From positions 1,869,501-1,933,500 of the forward strand of contig NZ_CP033324.1 in NCBI RefSeq assembly GCF_003710085.1: 64,000 nucleotides of DNA, read 5' to 3'. The notes beneath the pieces are model-generated. The model searched no databases. It was not told where the DNA came from and saw only the letters and a list, made by a program, of their open reading frames with translations. This DNA is from Nocardioides pantholopis. Lineage in GTDB: Bacteria; Actinomycetota; Actinomycetes; Propionibacteriales; Nocardioidaceae. The position numbers and the translations under genes are program-made. Below are positions 24,844-33,861 of this stretch, piece by piece (the stretch's first letter is position 1; every line of letters begins with the position of its first letter).

Positions 24844-26963
24844 GCCACACCTCCGGTGTCGCTGATCGGGCTGGTCAGGTCGTAGACCGTGACGCCGTCG
24901 ACGGTGGTCGAGGCGAAGCTCTCCGCCACCCACGCGGCGATCTCGCTGCTGGCGTCGCTGCCGCCCATCGACGGGCCGAAGCCGTCGCCGCCGATGAAGT
25001 AGTGGATCTCCCCGTCCTCGACGTGCTGCTGGAACTGCGCGAGCGTGGGGCTCGGGTCGGAGCCGTTGAACCCGCCGATCGCCATCACCGGCTCCTCGGT
25101 CGCGAGCTGGTAGCCGGCCGCGCTGTTGGAGCCGACGGCCGCGGCGACCCAGGTGTAGTCCTCGGCGTCCTCCTCGAGCATCGCCGTGAGCTCCGAGGTC
25201 GGCTCGCTGCCGTGCAGGAGGCCTCCGGGGCCGCCACCCTGGCCGGGCGCCTGGCCCTGGCTCGGCGGCTGCGCCTGCCCGGGGAACTGGCCCTGCCCGG
25301 GGAACTGGCCCTGGCCGGGCGGGCCGCCGAGCGCGCCATCAGGAGCACCGCCCGGACCACCACCCGGACCACCACCCGGACCACCGCCCGGGGCGCCGCC
25401 GGGGCCGCTCCCGGCCACCGTCGGGCCGGCGGTCGGCATCGAGCCGGTGTGCGGGGTGCCGGCGGTCTGCACGGCGTACGCCGTCGGGCCGGCCAGGGCG
25501 GTGATCAGCGCGAGCAGCGCCGCGGCGGCGGCCGCTCGGCGGGGCAGCCAGGCGAGTCCGGCGAGGACCAGCGCGGCCAGCACGCCGACCACGAGCACCG
25601 GCCAGCGCAGCCACGGCAGGAAGTCGGCGCTGCGCCCGAGCAGCAGGAACGCGGTGACCACGGTCGCGGCGACGCTCACCACGGCGACGCCGCCGGCGGC
25701 CGCCGTGTGGCGGTGCTGCCAGACCAGCGCGGCGCCGATGCCGACGAGCGCGGCGATCGCCGGCGCCAGGGCGACGGTGTAGTAGGCGTGGAAGATGCCG
25801 GCCATCAGGCTGAAGGTCAGGCCGGTGACCAGCAGCCAGCCGCCCCACAGGAGCAGCGCGGCGCGGGTCAGGTCGGTGCGACCGCGGCCGCGGGTGAACC
25901 AGAGGCCGGCCACGAGCAGGATCAGCGCTGCCGGCAGCAGCCAGGCGATCTGGCCGCCGATCTCGCCGGCGAACAGCCGGCCCAGCCCGGTCTCGCCCCA
26001 CGACGGGCCGCCGGGACCGCCGCCGCCGACGGCGCCGGTCTCGTTGCCGCTGAGTCGGCCGAAGCCGTTGTAGCCGAGGGTGAGCTCGAGGATCGAGTTG
26101 TGCTGGGAGCCGCCGATGTAGGGCCGGCTGGAGGCGGGCCACAGCTCGACGATCGCGACCCACCAGCCGCCGGCCAGGACCATCGAGCCGAACGCGACGA
26201 GCAGGTGGCCGAGCCGCTTCAGGAGGCGGGGCCGCCCCGCGACCAGGTAGACCAGCGCGAACGCCGGCAGCACCAGGAAGGCCTGGAGCATCTTGGCGAG
26301 GAAGGCCAGCCCGACCAGCGCGCCGGCCAGGGCCAGCCAGCGGACCGGGTGTCGAACCGTGCCGTCCGGTCCGGCCTCGACCGCGCGCAGCACGGCGTAC
26401 GCCGCGGCGACCAGGAGCAGCACCAGCAGGGCGTCGGGGTTGTTGAAGCGGAACATCAGCGCCGCCACCGGGGTCAGCGTCAGGGCGGCGCCGGCGAGCA
26501 GCGCGGCGCCGGGGGAGCCGGTGGTGCGTCGGACCGTGGCGGTCAGCAGCCAGACCGCCAGCACGCCAGCGATCGCCTGGGGCACCAGGATCGACCAGGA
26601 CGACAGCCCGAAGAGGCGGACCGCCAGCGCCATCGGCCAGAGCGCGAGCGGGGTCTTGTCGACGGTGATGCTGTTCGCGGCGTCGGAGGACCCGAAGAAG
26701 AACGCCGTCCAGGACTCCGACCCGGCCTGCGCGGCCGCGGAGTAGAAGCTGTTCGCCCATCCGGACTCGGACAGGCCCCACAGGTAGAGGACGGCGGTGC
26801 CGGCCAGCAGGACGGCCAGGCCCAGGCGGTAGCGGCGCCGTGATCGGCGGGCGGGCGACGGCGCAGTGTCGATCGGGGCGGTGTCGATCGGGGCGGTGTC
26901 GGTCGGGGCGGTGTCGATCGGCCGGGGGCCGGTGGAGACGGCAGGTACGGCGTTGGCTGTCAT
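24840..26963 (-). CDS. ArnT/PMT-like glycosyltransferase (GT39-type) with Gly/Pro/Gln-rich linker
   Basis: This 707-residue integral membrane enzyme uses a polyprenyl-phosphate sugar donor. After a variable N-terminus containing four PIDTA/PTDTA pentapeptides come TM1 and the first extracytoplasmic loop SESGWANSFYSAAAQAGSES with TVDKTPLALWPMALAVRLFG, typical of the family. About 10 further TM helices follow (to about residue 500). A low-complexity stretch of GGGPGGGPGG and QGQFPGQGQ (about 520-585) links to an extracytoplasmic C-terminal domain, TSELTAMLEEDAEDYTWVAA, recurrent in actinobacterial homologues. It overlaps the GT2-GtrA gene. The acceptor is unknown. Confidence 0.87.
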   Translation of the reverse strand: MTANAVPAVSTGPRPIDTAPTDTAPIDTAPIDTAPSPARRSRRRYRLGLAVLLAGTAVLYLWGLSESGWANSFYSAAAQAGSESWTAFFFGSSDAANSITVDKTPLALWPMALAVRLFGLSSWSILVPQAIAGVLAVWLLTATVRRTTGSPGAALLAGAALTLTPVAALMFRFNNPDALLVLLLVAAAYAVLRAVEAGPDGTVRHPVRWLALAGALVGLAFLAKMLQAFLVLPAFALVYLVAGRPRLLKRLGHLLVAFGSMVLAGGWWVAIVELWPASSRPYIGGSQHNSILELTLGYNGFGRLSGNETGAVGGGGPGGPSWGETGLGRLFAGEIGGQIAWLLPAALILLVAGLWFTRGRGRTDLTRAALLLWGGWLLVTGLTFSLMAGIFHAYYTVALAPAIAALVGIGAALVWQHRHTAAAGGVAVVSVAATVVTAFLLLGRSADFLPWLRWPVLVVGVLAALVLAGLAWLPRRAAAAAALLALITALAGPTAYAVQTAGTPHTGSMPTAGPTVAGSGPGGAPGGGPGGGPGGGPGGAPDGALGGPPGQGQFPGQGQFPGQAQPPSQGQAPGQGGGPGGLLHGSEPTSELTAMLEEDAEDYTWVAAAVGSNSAAGYQLATEEPVMAIGGFNGSDPSPTLAQFQQHVEDGEIHYFIGGDGFGPSMGGSDASSEIAAWVAESFASTTVDGVTVYDLTSPISDTGGVA
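26866..26922. repeat. 15-bp coding tandem repeat (about 4 copies of GTGTCGATCGGGGCG)
   Basis: Units begin at 26866, 26881, 26896 and 26911, the last incomplete, and encode PIDTA/PTDTA on the minus strand at the N-terminus of the GT39-type enzyme. Copy number may vary between strains without breaking the frame. Confidence 0.8.
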
Positions 26964-27055
26964 GCCTCCAGGGTCGGATCCCCCGATGGGGCCGTCCCGT
27001 GACCTGGCTATGGGTCTCCTGTGAGGCTGGACGGCACCGACCTGCGCCGGCTCTC

Positions 27056-28276
27056 CTACCGGGCGCCGGCCGGCACGGTGGCGGACCCGGTGCGCTGCAC
27101 GGCCGCGTGGGCGAGGACCGCGGCCACCAGGCCGGCGCCGAGGGGCACGACCATCGCGGCCCGGAGGCTGGTGGCGTCCGAGAGCCAGCCGACCGTCGGT
27201 GAGGTGACCAGGAATCCCAGGCGCATCAGCCACCCGATGACCGCGATGCCGGTGCCCTCCGGCAGGCCCGGGACCCGGCCGGCGGCGGCGAACGCGGCCG
27301 GGACGAGCGTCGCGCAGCCGAGCCCGGTGAGGCCGAACCCGACGAGCGCGAGCGGATAGGCGGGGGCGAGCACGGCGAGCGCGGCGCCCGCGGCGATGAG
27401 CAGACCGCCGGCGCGGGCGACCGGGTCGCGGCCCCAGCGGTCGGTCATCGGGTCGCCCAGGACCCGTCCCACGAACTGGGCGCCGAGGACCACCGTGAGC
27501 CCGAGACCGGCGACCGCGGTGGGGGCTCCGGCCTCCTGGCCCAGGTAGAGGACCACCCAGTTGTTCGCGATGTCCTCGACCAGCGTGCCGCAGCTGGCGA
27601 GGACCACCAGCGGGGCGAGCAGGACCAGGGCGCGTCGGCGAGCGGGGGCGTGTCCGGCCGCGTGGCGCACCTGGTGCGCCGGCCCTTCGCGCAGGCCGGC
27701 CCGGACGTCGGCGGGGACGACGGCGAGGACGCTGCCGAGAGCGGCGACCGCGGCCCAGACGGCGCCGTTGACGGCCATCTGGGTCCCCACGCCGATGTCC
27801 GCTGCCGCCGCCGCGGCCCCGACCGCGCCACCGGTCGCGGCGCCGACGCTCCACAGCGCGTGCAGCGAGTTGAGGATCGACCGGCCGCGCCACTGCTCGA
27901 CGACGACGCCGTGCACGTTCTGCGCGGTGTCCACGATCGCGTCCAGCGCGCCGGCGGCGAGCATCGCGATCACGAAGACCCAGACCTGCGAGCCGGCGCC
28001 CGCGACGGTCATCGCCGCGGCGAGCGCGACCGAGCCGTACGCGGTGATGCGGAGGGTGCCGAGACGTCGTACGGCGGCGCCGGCGAACGCCGCCGCCAGG
28101 ATCGCCCCGACCGGGAAGGCCACCACCAGCAGGCCGAACTGGCTGTTGCTCAGGCCGAAGTCGGCCTTGATCTCGGGGTAGCGCGGGAGCAACGCGCTGT
28201 AGAGCACGCCGTTGGTGAAGAACAGCAGCGAGACCCCGGCCCGGGCCCGGCGCGGAGTCGGGGACGAGGCGGGCAC
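27056..28276 (-). CDS. MFS transporter
   Basis: This 406-residue protein has 12 predicted TM helices. The N-half opens RARAGVSLLFFTNGVLYSALLPRYPEIKADFGLSNSQFGLLV, a start seen in sugar- or drug-type MFS members of the FucP/YbjJ-like group. The loop 2-3 region reads AGAAVRRLGTLRITAYG, and the C-half has ASCGTLVEDIANNWVVLYL and DPMTDRWGRDPVARAGG. The central loop (about 200-225) is Arg/His-rich. No partner gene indicates a substrate. Confidence 0.85.
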   Translation of the reverse strand: MPASSPTPRRARAGVSLLFFTNGVLYSALLPRYPEIKADFGLSNSQFGLLVVAFPVGAILAAAFAGAAVRRLGTLRITAYGSVALAAAMTVAGAGSQVWVFVIAMLAAGALDAIVDTAQNVHGVVVEQWRGRSILNSLHALWSVGAATGGAVGAAAAAADIGVGTQMAVNGAVWAAVAALGSVLAVVPADVRAGLREGPAHQVRHAAGHAPARRRALVLLAPLVVLASCGTLVEDIANNWVVLYLGQEAGAPTAVAGLGLTVVLGAQFVGRVLGDPMTDRWGRDPVARAGGLLIAAGAALAVLAPAYPLALVGFGLTGLGCATLVPAAFAAAGRVPGLPEGTGIAVIGWLMRLGFLVTSPTVGWLSDATSLRAAMVVPLGAGLVAAVLAHAAVQRTGSATVPAGAR

Positions 28277-28403
28277 CGGGCGACCGTAGGTGCTTGCCTG
28301 AGCACGTGCAACGGCCTTCTCGGCTGCCCCCTAGGCAGCGCCCCGGCCCGGACTTAGAGTGCGAGGACCGCTGGCCGCTCGGGCCCGGGGGGAGAAGGTC
28401 GTC

Positions 28404-31022
28404 ATGCGCCTGTTCCAGACCGCCTCGGCCGTCGCCGCCGGAGTCCTCACCGCCGCCCTGCTGCAGGCCGGGCTGCCAGCCGCCGACGCGGCGCCCGACG
28501 ACCCGGCGTTCGAGACGCTGACCGGCTTCCGGGCGACCGGCCCGAAGGTGCGGGTCCGGCCCCGGGAGTACCAGGCCGTGCGGGTCGACACCGGCGAGGT
28601 CCGCAGCGACCTGCGCTCGGCCCCGCGCGCCGGGTCCGCCGGCGCGACGACCTTCCGGGTGCCGACGCCCAGGGGCGGCACGGAGCGGTTCGCCGTGCAG
28701 CGCACCGCGATCATGCAGGCGTCGCTCGCCGCGGCGCACCCCGAGATCCGGACCTGGTCGGGCCGGTCCCTGGACAACCCCGGCACCACCGTGGCGCTCG
28801 ACGTCACCCCGCTCGGCTTCCACGCCGCCGTCCGGCCGCCCGGCGGGAAGGGGACCTGGTACGTCGACCCCGCCTACGACCGCCGGGGCACCACCGAGCA
28901 CCTCAGCTACTTCGGCCGCGCGCTGCCGCGCCCGGAGCGGCGCTTCGTCGAGCGCGAGGCACCCGACCTCGCCCCGGCGATCGCCCGGCGCGCGGAGCGG
29001 ATCGCCGGCGGCGCGACCGTGCGGCAGCGGGTCTACCGCCTGGCGCTGCTCTCCGACCCGACGTACGCCGGGTACTTCGGTCCCGCCAACGTCACAGCGG
29101 CCAAGGTCACGCTGATCAACCGGGTCAACCAGGTCTACAACGACGACCTGGCGATCAAGCTGGTGCTCGTCGACAACACCGACCGGCTCAGCCTGGCCAC
29201 CGCGGCCGAGGCGACCGGGCCGAACGGGCCGTGCGGGGCGCACCCGTGCTTCACCGACGACCTCGAGGCCCCGGGCTACGTCGAGGGGCAGATCGCCTAC
29301 TGCGACGTCGGCACCCTGGTCCGCACCCAGACCGTGCTCGGCCAGCTGGTCGGCGCCGGCAACTACGACGTCGGGCACCTCGCCCTGGGCACCAACGGCG
29401 GCGGGATCGCCGGCCTCGGCGTGGTGGGCGGCATCGAGAAGGGCCAGGGCTGCACCGGCATCCCGACGCCGATCGGCGACTACTACGCGATCGACTACGT
29501 CGCCCACGAGCTCGGCCACCAGTTCGGCGGCAACCACACCTTCAACGGCGTGCGCTGGAACTGCTCGGGCGGCAACCGCAACGCCGAGACGTCGGTCGAG
29601 CCGGGGTCGGGGTCCTCGATCATGGCGTACGCCGGGATCTGCCGCCAGGACAACATCCAGCCGCACAGCGACCCGTACTTCTCCCAGCGCTCGCAGACCG
29701 AGATCGGCGCCTACACCGCCACCCCCGCCCGAGCGCCGGTCGAGGTCCAGGACGTCTCGCTGACCGGCTTCGACACCGACGGCGAGTCGATCACGCTGGA
29801 CTACCCGGGCCCGACCCCGTCGGTCACCCTGGTCCGCGGCGGCACCGGCCCCACGGCGTACAACCGGGGCAACCTCGAGGCGGCGATCGAGTCCCTGACC
29901 GGCGAGGACGTCACGGTCGCCGGCTGGGGCTACGACCCCTACAGCGAGATCTACGAGGAGGGCGGCGAGATCCCGGCCGACCTGACCGAGCCCGACGACT
30001 CCGGCTTCCAGGTGATGTTCGCCGGGGACGCCGACCCCTACACCGAGGACAGCGACCGCACCGACATGGCCTCGCTGCTGGTCGGGACCACCTCGCCGGG
30101 GGTCACCGCCCGGGTCGGGGAGACCGCCCGCGGCGGCGAGGTCCGCAACACCGGCTTCGACGTCAACACCACCGGCAACCGGGCGCCCCGGGTGCGGGCC
30201 CCCGGCGACCGCAGGATCCCGGTCCGGACGCCGTTCACGCTGACCGGGCAGGGCCGCGACGCCGACGGCGACCCGCTGAGCTACCTGTGGGAGCAGAACG
30301 ACGTGGGCGGCGAGACCGGCACCGCCCTGGTCGACAACGCCAAGGTCGACGGCCCGCTGTTCCGGGTCTTCGGCACCTACGCCGACGTCAGCGCCGAGGA
30401 CGCGCTGGAGAGCCCGTCACCGGGCCAGAACCTCGCCGGCCGGAGCCCGACGCGCACGTTCCCCGACCTGGCGCAGGTCCTCGCCGGGAACACGAACGCG
30501 GAGACCGGCCAGTGTCCGGCGGCGCCGCCGGACGACCCAGACGTGTACGTCGTCGTCCCGGTTCCGGTCGTCGAGTGCTACGCCGAGTTCCTGCCGGTGC
30601 CGGGCTACGTCGGCTCCGCCGGCACCCCGGCCTCCCGGGCGGCGATGCGCTTCCGGCTCACGGCCCGCGACGGCGCCCCGGAGGGCGGCGGCTACGGGTA
30701 CGACGACGTGACCCTGCGGCTCGACCCGGACGCCGGCCCCTTCCTGGTCTCGTCGTTCCGCACCGGCGGCTCGGTCCGCGGGGGAGAGCGGACCACCGTC
30801 CGCTGGCAGGTCAACGGCACCCGCCGGCTCGCCCCCCGGGTCCGCGTCCTGCTCTCGACCGACGGCGGCACCACCTGGCGCACCGTGGTGGCGCGCACCC
30901 GCAACGACGGGTCGACGCGGGTCCGGATGCCGCGGCGGGCCACCGCGTCGGCGCGGCTCATGGTCTCGGCGGTCGGCAACTACTTCTTCGACGTCAACGA
31001 CGCGCCGTTCCGGATCCGGTAG
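28404..31022 (+). CDS. Secreted reprolysin-like zinc metallopeptidase
   Basis: This 872-residue protein has a Sec signal (MRLFQTASAVAAGVLTAALLQ ending near AADAA). A propeptide-like region (about 30-200) precedes the catalytic domain (about 210-455). The zinc motif HELGHQFGGNH (about 368-378) fits HExxHxxGxxH, with the Met-turn SSIMAYAGIC about 40 residues later, placing it in the metzincin clan (M12/M72-like). Cys pairs suggest disulphides. The C-terminal half has beta-sandwich regions, including DADGDPLSYLWEQND (PKD/cadherin-like) and a terminal domain, FLVSSFRTGGSVRGGERTTV. It has its own -10 box, TAGAGT (28355-28360), and a hairpin follows the stop. Confidence 0.88.
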   Translation: MRLFQTASAVAAGVLTAALLQAGLPAADAAPDDPAFETLTGFRATGPKVRVRPREYQAVRVDTGEVRSDLRSAPRAGSAGATTFRVPTPRGGTERFAVQRTAIMQASLAAAHPEIRTWSGRSLDNPGTTVALDVTPLGFHAAVRPPGGKGTWYVDPAYDRRGTTEHLSYFGRALPRPERRFVEREAPDLAPAIARRAERIAGGATVRQRVYRLALLSDPTYAGYFGPANVTAAKVTLINRVNQVYNDDLAIKLVLVDNTDRLSLATAAEATGPNGPCGAHPCFTDDLEAPGYVEGQIAYCDVGTLVRTQTVLGQLVGAGNYDVGHLALGTNGGGIAGLGVVGGIEKGQGCTGIPTPIGDYYAIDYVAHELGHQFGGNHTFNGVRWNCSGGNRNAETSVEPGSGSSIMAYAGICRQDNIQPHSDPYFSQRSQTEIGAYTATPARAPVEVQDVSLTGFDTDGESITLDYPGPTPSVTLVRGGTGPTAYNRGNLEAAIESLTGEDVTVAGWGYDPYSEIYEEGGEIPADLTEPDDSGFQVMFAGDADPYTEDSDRTDMASLLVGTTSPGVTARVGETARGGEVRNTGFDVNTTGNRAPRVRAPGDRRIPVRTPFTLTGQGRDADGDPLSYLWEQNDVGGETGTALVDNAKVDGPLFRVFGTYADVSAEDALESPSPGQNLAGRSPTRTFPDLAQVLAGNTNAETGQCPAAPPDDPDVYVVVPVPVVECYAEFLPVPGYVGSAGTPASRAAMRFRLTARDGAPEGGGYGYDDVTLRLDPDAGPFLVSSFRTGGSVRGGERTTVRWQVNGTRRLAPRVRVLLSTDGGTTWRTVVARTRNDGSTRVRMPRRATASARLMVSAVGNYFFDVNDAPFRIR

Positions 31023-31042
31023 CGGCCACGGGGCCTGCTGCC

Positions 31043-31063
31043 CGGGCCCGAGGGGCGGGCCCG
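31043..31063 (+). terminator. Hairpin after the metallopeptidase gene
   Basis: CGGGCCC and GGGCCCG are perfect 7-bp arms around a 7-nt loop, starting 21 bp after the stop. There is no T-run, as is usual in high-GC actinobacteria. Confidence 0.5.
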
Positions 31064-31276
31064 CGTCAAGACGGCGCGAAGCCCCATCAGGTCCGCGTCA
31101 AGACCGGACGGGCGAGCGCTCACCCGCCTAACGTCCTGACCTGACCTGGTCGCCCGGCAGCGACCGGGCCGGCTCACCCCGCCGTGCCCAGCGGGCCCAG
31201 GACATACGCTGCTCCTGGCGCCCGCCGGGCGCGCGGACCCGGCTTCTCGGGGCCGCACCCGGATGTCGAGGGGCGG

Positions 31277-32377
31277 CTAGAGCCATCCGGTGCGGTGGAA
31301 GACCCGGTGCAGCGCCACCGAGGTGCACAGCATCATCAGCAGGGCCAACGGGTAGCCCCAGGCCCAGCCCAGCTCGGGCATCTGCTGGAAGTTCATGCCG
31401 TAGACGGTGCCGACCAGCGTGGGTGCGAACAGGATCGCCGCCCAGGCCGAGATCTTCTTGATCTCCTCGTTCTGGGCGTAGCTGGCCTCGGTGAGGCGGT
31501 GAGCGGCCTCGTTCTGCTGCTGGGTCGCCAACGACGAGCGCAGCGTCAACAGCGTCTGGTAGAAGTCGATGACGCCGTCGAGGTACTCGCGCTCGCCGTC
31601 GGCGACGCTGCGGACCCTGCCGAACTCGGCCGACATCTGGCCCACCCAGTGACCTCCGCCCTCGGTGATCTTCGGCAGTGTCGCGACGCTGCCGCAGATG
31701 GCGTGGGCCAACGCTGCCATCGTCCGCACCGCGAGCAGCTGGTGCCGGGCCTCGAAGAGCTCCTCGATGAACGCCTCCGGGTCGCCGAGCCGCCCACTGG
31801 TGACCTGCTGCTCGAGCCGCCACACATCAGCGGTGACGGTCTCGAGGAAGTCCTCCTGCTGGCGCACCAGCGTGCTCACGACGGCGTACGCGAGCTCGAA
31901 GGGGGACCGTGGCTCCAGCCTGCCGTCGCGGATCCTGGCGAGCACTGCGGACGTCTCGCGGACCGCGACCTCCGGCGGCACCCGTGGATTCACCGGTCCG
32001 TGCACCGTGACCAGGAACCGGTGCCCGATGAACAGGTCGAGCTCGACGTAGTGCACGTGACCGCGTTCGCCCAGCTCGGGCTTGTGGATGATGAAGAACA
32101 CGTGGTCGGCGTATCCGTGCGCCTTGGGCACGCGGTTGCGCTCGCGCGCGTCCTTCACGGCGAGGGGATGGAACCCGAGCAGGTCGCCGAGGACCCGACC
32201 GGCCTCGGGGTCGCGGGGGTCGGTCACGTCGACCCACACGACGCCGTCCGGGCGCTGCAGCAGCGCGGGCAGCGCGTCGACGGGCAACTCGGTGACCGCG
32301 CCGGCGTCGTCCGCGCCGGCGGCGATGAGCCGGACCGTCACCGGACCGCCGGCGCAGGTGGCCAGCTTCGTCGTCAC
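31277..32377 (-). CDS. corA: CorA family magnesium/cobalt transporter
   Basis: This 366-residue protein has the CorA architecture: a large cytoplasmic N-terminal domain, a long stalk helix (about 240-300), then two C-terminal TM helices. The selectivity motif YGMNF follows TM1 (TLVGTVYGMNFQQMPEL), and the chain ends with the short basic tail HRVFHRTGWL. It forms a homopentameric channel for Mg2+ by family knowledge. The GTG start has an AGGAG site 6 nt upstream. A hexamer repeat lies immediately before that site. Confidence 0.92.
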   Translation of the reverse strand: MTTKLATCAGGPVTVRLIAAGADDAGAVTELPVDALPALLQRPDGVVWVDVTDPRDPEAGRVLGDLLGFHPLAVKDARERNRVPKAHGYADHVFFIIHKPELGERGHVHYVELDLFIGHRFLVTVHGPVNPRVPPEVAVRETSAVLARIRDGRLEPRSPFELAYAVVSTLVRQQEDFLETVTADVWRLEQQVTSGRLGDPEAFIEELFEARHQLLAVRTMAALAHAICGSVATLPKITEGGGHWVGQMSAEFGRVRSVADGEREYLDGVIDFYQTLLTLRSSLATQQQNEAAHRLTEASYAQNEEIKKISAWAAILFAPTLVGTVYGMNFQQMPELGWAWGYPLALLMMLCTSVALHRVFHRTGWL

Positions 32378-32714
32378 GAGGGGCTCCTGACGAGGGCGAG
32401 GACGAGGACGAGGACGAGGGCGGTGGCGGGCTGGTGTGGTGCCGACAAGGCGCGATCTCCTGACCGGTGGGACCGACGCACCGCTGGTGCGAGGCTGCGG
32501 TCTGGGCGCCCATCCTGGGACGCGGCGCGGCCCCTGGGCCTGCTCTTAACGCAATCCTGACGCGGCGTCTCGCGGGTCCGCCGGTGTCCTGCCGTGGGAG
32601 GAGTGCCGGCGTGTCGACGGGGTCGCCCGGTCGGGCGACAAGATCGCGACAACTCGCGTCAAGGGCCGGTCAAGGAGGCTCCCGGCCCGGCGGCCTGGTG
32701 CCAGGGTGCGGGGC
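32378..32714. repeat. Intergenic stretch with five CGAGGR hexamers (32391-32420)
   Basis: The 337-bp space between corA and the next plus-strand gene has no supported gene. Its clear feature is CGAGGG-(CGAGGA)3-CGAGGG, 14 to 43 nt upstream of the corA start on the corA leader side. In the mRNA this reads as a C/U-rich run. I see no M-box-like riboswitch architecture by eye. Confidence 0.55.
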
Positions 32715-33245
32715 GTGAACAGATACGCCGAGATCGACGCGCTGCTCCGCAGCACCCACCAGGCATTCCTGACCAGCCTGCACGCGGTGCTCGAGGCCGA
32801 CCGGGGCTCTGCGGCCGCGGTGCTGGCCGGCGCGCGGCTGCGCCAGGCCCAGGTGGCCGACGCGGAGGCGGCCCTGCGCCGCCGGGCCTGGGTCCCCGCG
32901 CCGCAGCTGGCCCGCGAGCTGGCGTTCGTCGCCGGCATCGCGCGTCTCGGCGCCGCCACCGACCGGCTCGCGGCCCACACCGCCGGGGCGGACGCCGCGC
33001 CCGCGCCCAGCCCGGCCCTGTCCCGGGAGCTGACCGCGCTGGCCGACGCGGGGGACCGGCGGTTCCGGCAGCTGATCGCCGGTGCCTCCGGGGGCGGACC
33101 GAACCGCTTCGACCAGGGCTGTGCCCGTGCGCTCTTCGAGATCGCCGACCACTCCTCCCTGGCGGCGGCTCCGGTCGTCGAGCTGTGTGCGGGCGTCGCG
33201 ATCGCGCTGCTGGACGTCGGCCGGCAGGCGCAGGCCGCCGCGTAG
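32715..33245 (+). CDS. Hypothetical helical protein
   Basis: This 176-residue protein starts VNRYAEIDALLRSTHQAFLTSL. It is predicted almost entirely alpha-helical and Ala/Arg-rich, with two comparable halves (FLTSLHAVLEADRGSAAAVLAG and RFRQLIAGASGGGPNRFDQGC), loosely recalling PhoU-like helical bundles. That resemblance is weak. A second GTG at 32706 in the same frame is possible. Its neighbours are corA (divergent) and a DUF3224 gene, which give no functional clue. Confidence 0.6.
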   Translation: MNRYAEIDALLRSTHQAFLTSLHAVLEADRGSAAAVLAGARLRQAQVADAEAALRRRAWVPAPQLARELAFVAGIARLGAATDRLAAHTAGADAAPAPSPALSRELTALADAGDRRFRQLIAGASGGGPNRFDQGCARALFEIADHSSLAAAPVVELCAGVAIALLDVGRQAQAAA

Positions 33246-33374
33246 GGGGTCTCGGACTCGCTCCGATCGGCACGCCGCCGGCGGTCGGACCCGGCGAGCT
33301 GCGGTGGGGGAGAGCCCGGGGTTCTGCGCCCTTCCCTGTCGGATTCGTCCAAGCCGCGCCCGGCACCGCGTCGC

Positions 33375-33380
33375 TAGGTT
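33375..33380 (+). promoter_or_regulatory. Leaderless -10 box of the DUF3224 gene
   Basis: TAGGTT is followed by exactly 6 nt and then the ATG, so transcription and translation probably start at the same base. No SD is present. Confidence 0.5.
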
Positions 33381-33386
33381 CGTGGC

Positions 33387-33809
33387 ATGCACGCAACCTC
33401 CACCTTCACGGTCTCCCACTGGACCCCGGCGAGCTCGCCGGCCGAGCTGGGCGGGGTGGCGGCGCCGGCCACGGCGGCGCCCGCGGGCCTCGCACACATG
33501 GTCAAGACGTTCACCGGCGACCTGAGCGGGCGGTCGATGACCTGGTTCCTGGGATCGCTGAACCCGGACACCGGGCACGGCTCGTACGCCGCGCTCGAGG
33601 CGGTCGAGGGTGCGCTCGGTGGCCGGCGTGGCACGTTCAACGTGGTGCATGCGGCGTCGACGCACGGCTCGGACCGCTACGACGAGCACCTCGTGGTCGT
33701 GCCCGACAGCGGCACCGGGGAGCTCGCCGGCATCGCCGGCGCTGGCCGCATCGTCGTCGAGGCCGACGGCACCCACCACCTCGAGCTGGACTACTCCTTC
33801 GGCCAGTGA
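33387..33809 (+). CDS. DUF3224 domain-containing protein
   Basis: This 140-residue protein fits the DUF3224 family: it starts MHATSTFTVSHWTP, then has MVKTFTGDLSGRSMTWFLGS, GSYAALEAVEGALGGRRGTFNVVH and GIAGAGRIVVEADGTHHLELDY. The fold is allene-oxide-cyclase-like by family knowledge, but no reaction is assigned. The gene is read from a leaderless promoter. It is followed by another leaderless gene, so the two are probably independent transcripts. Confidence 0.85.
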   Translation: MHATSTFTVSHWTPASSPAELGGVAAPATAAPAGLAHMVKTFTGDLSGRSMTWFLGSLNPDTGHGSYAALEAVEGALGGRRGTFNVVHAASTHGSDRYDEHLVVVPDSGTGELAGIAGAGRIVVEADGTHHLELDYSFGQ

Positions 33810-33849
33810 GCACGCCCGCCGGGCCGTAGCCGTGCGGCTCCGGCTCGCC

Positions 33850-33855
33850 TAGGTT
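33850..33855 (+). promoter_or_regulatory. Leaderless -10 box of the maltokinase-cap-like gene
   Basis: TAGGTT stands exactly 6 nt before the GTG at 33862, the same geometry as at 33375 and 48048. Confidence 0.5.
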
Positions 33856-33861
33856 GGTCCG

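Noticed and set aside
25320-25400. CRISPR-like or satellite repeat around GGACCACCACCCGGACC
   Set aside because: It encodes a Gly/Pro-rich linker in the GT39-type enzyme. Units are short, adjacent and in frame, with no spacers.
24840-29666. A 1608-codon minus-strand frame spanning several genes
   Set aside because: Only its last 707 codons (from 26963) are a real GT39-type enzyme. The upstream extension runs antisense to the metallopeptidase and across the MFS gene in the wrong frame.
31064-31110. Direct repeat CCGCGTCAAGAC (two copies) as an attachment or insertion scar
   Set aside because: Only about 12 bp long, in GC-rich intergenic DNA, with no transposase or integrase nearby.
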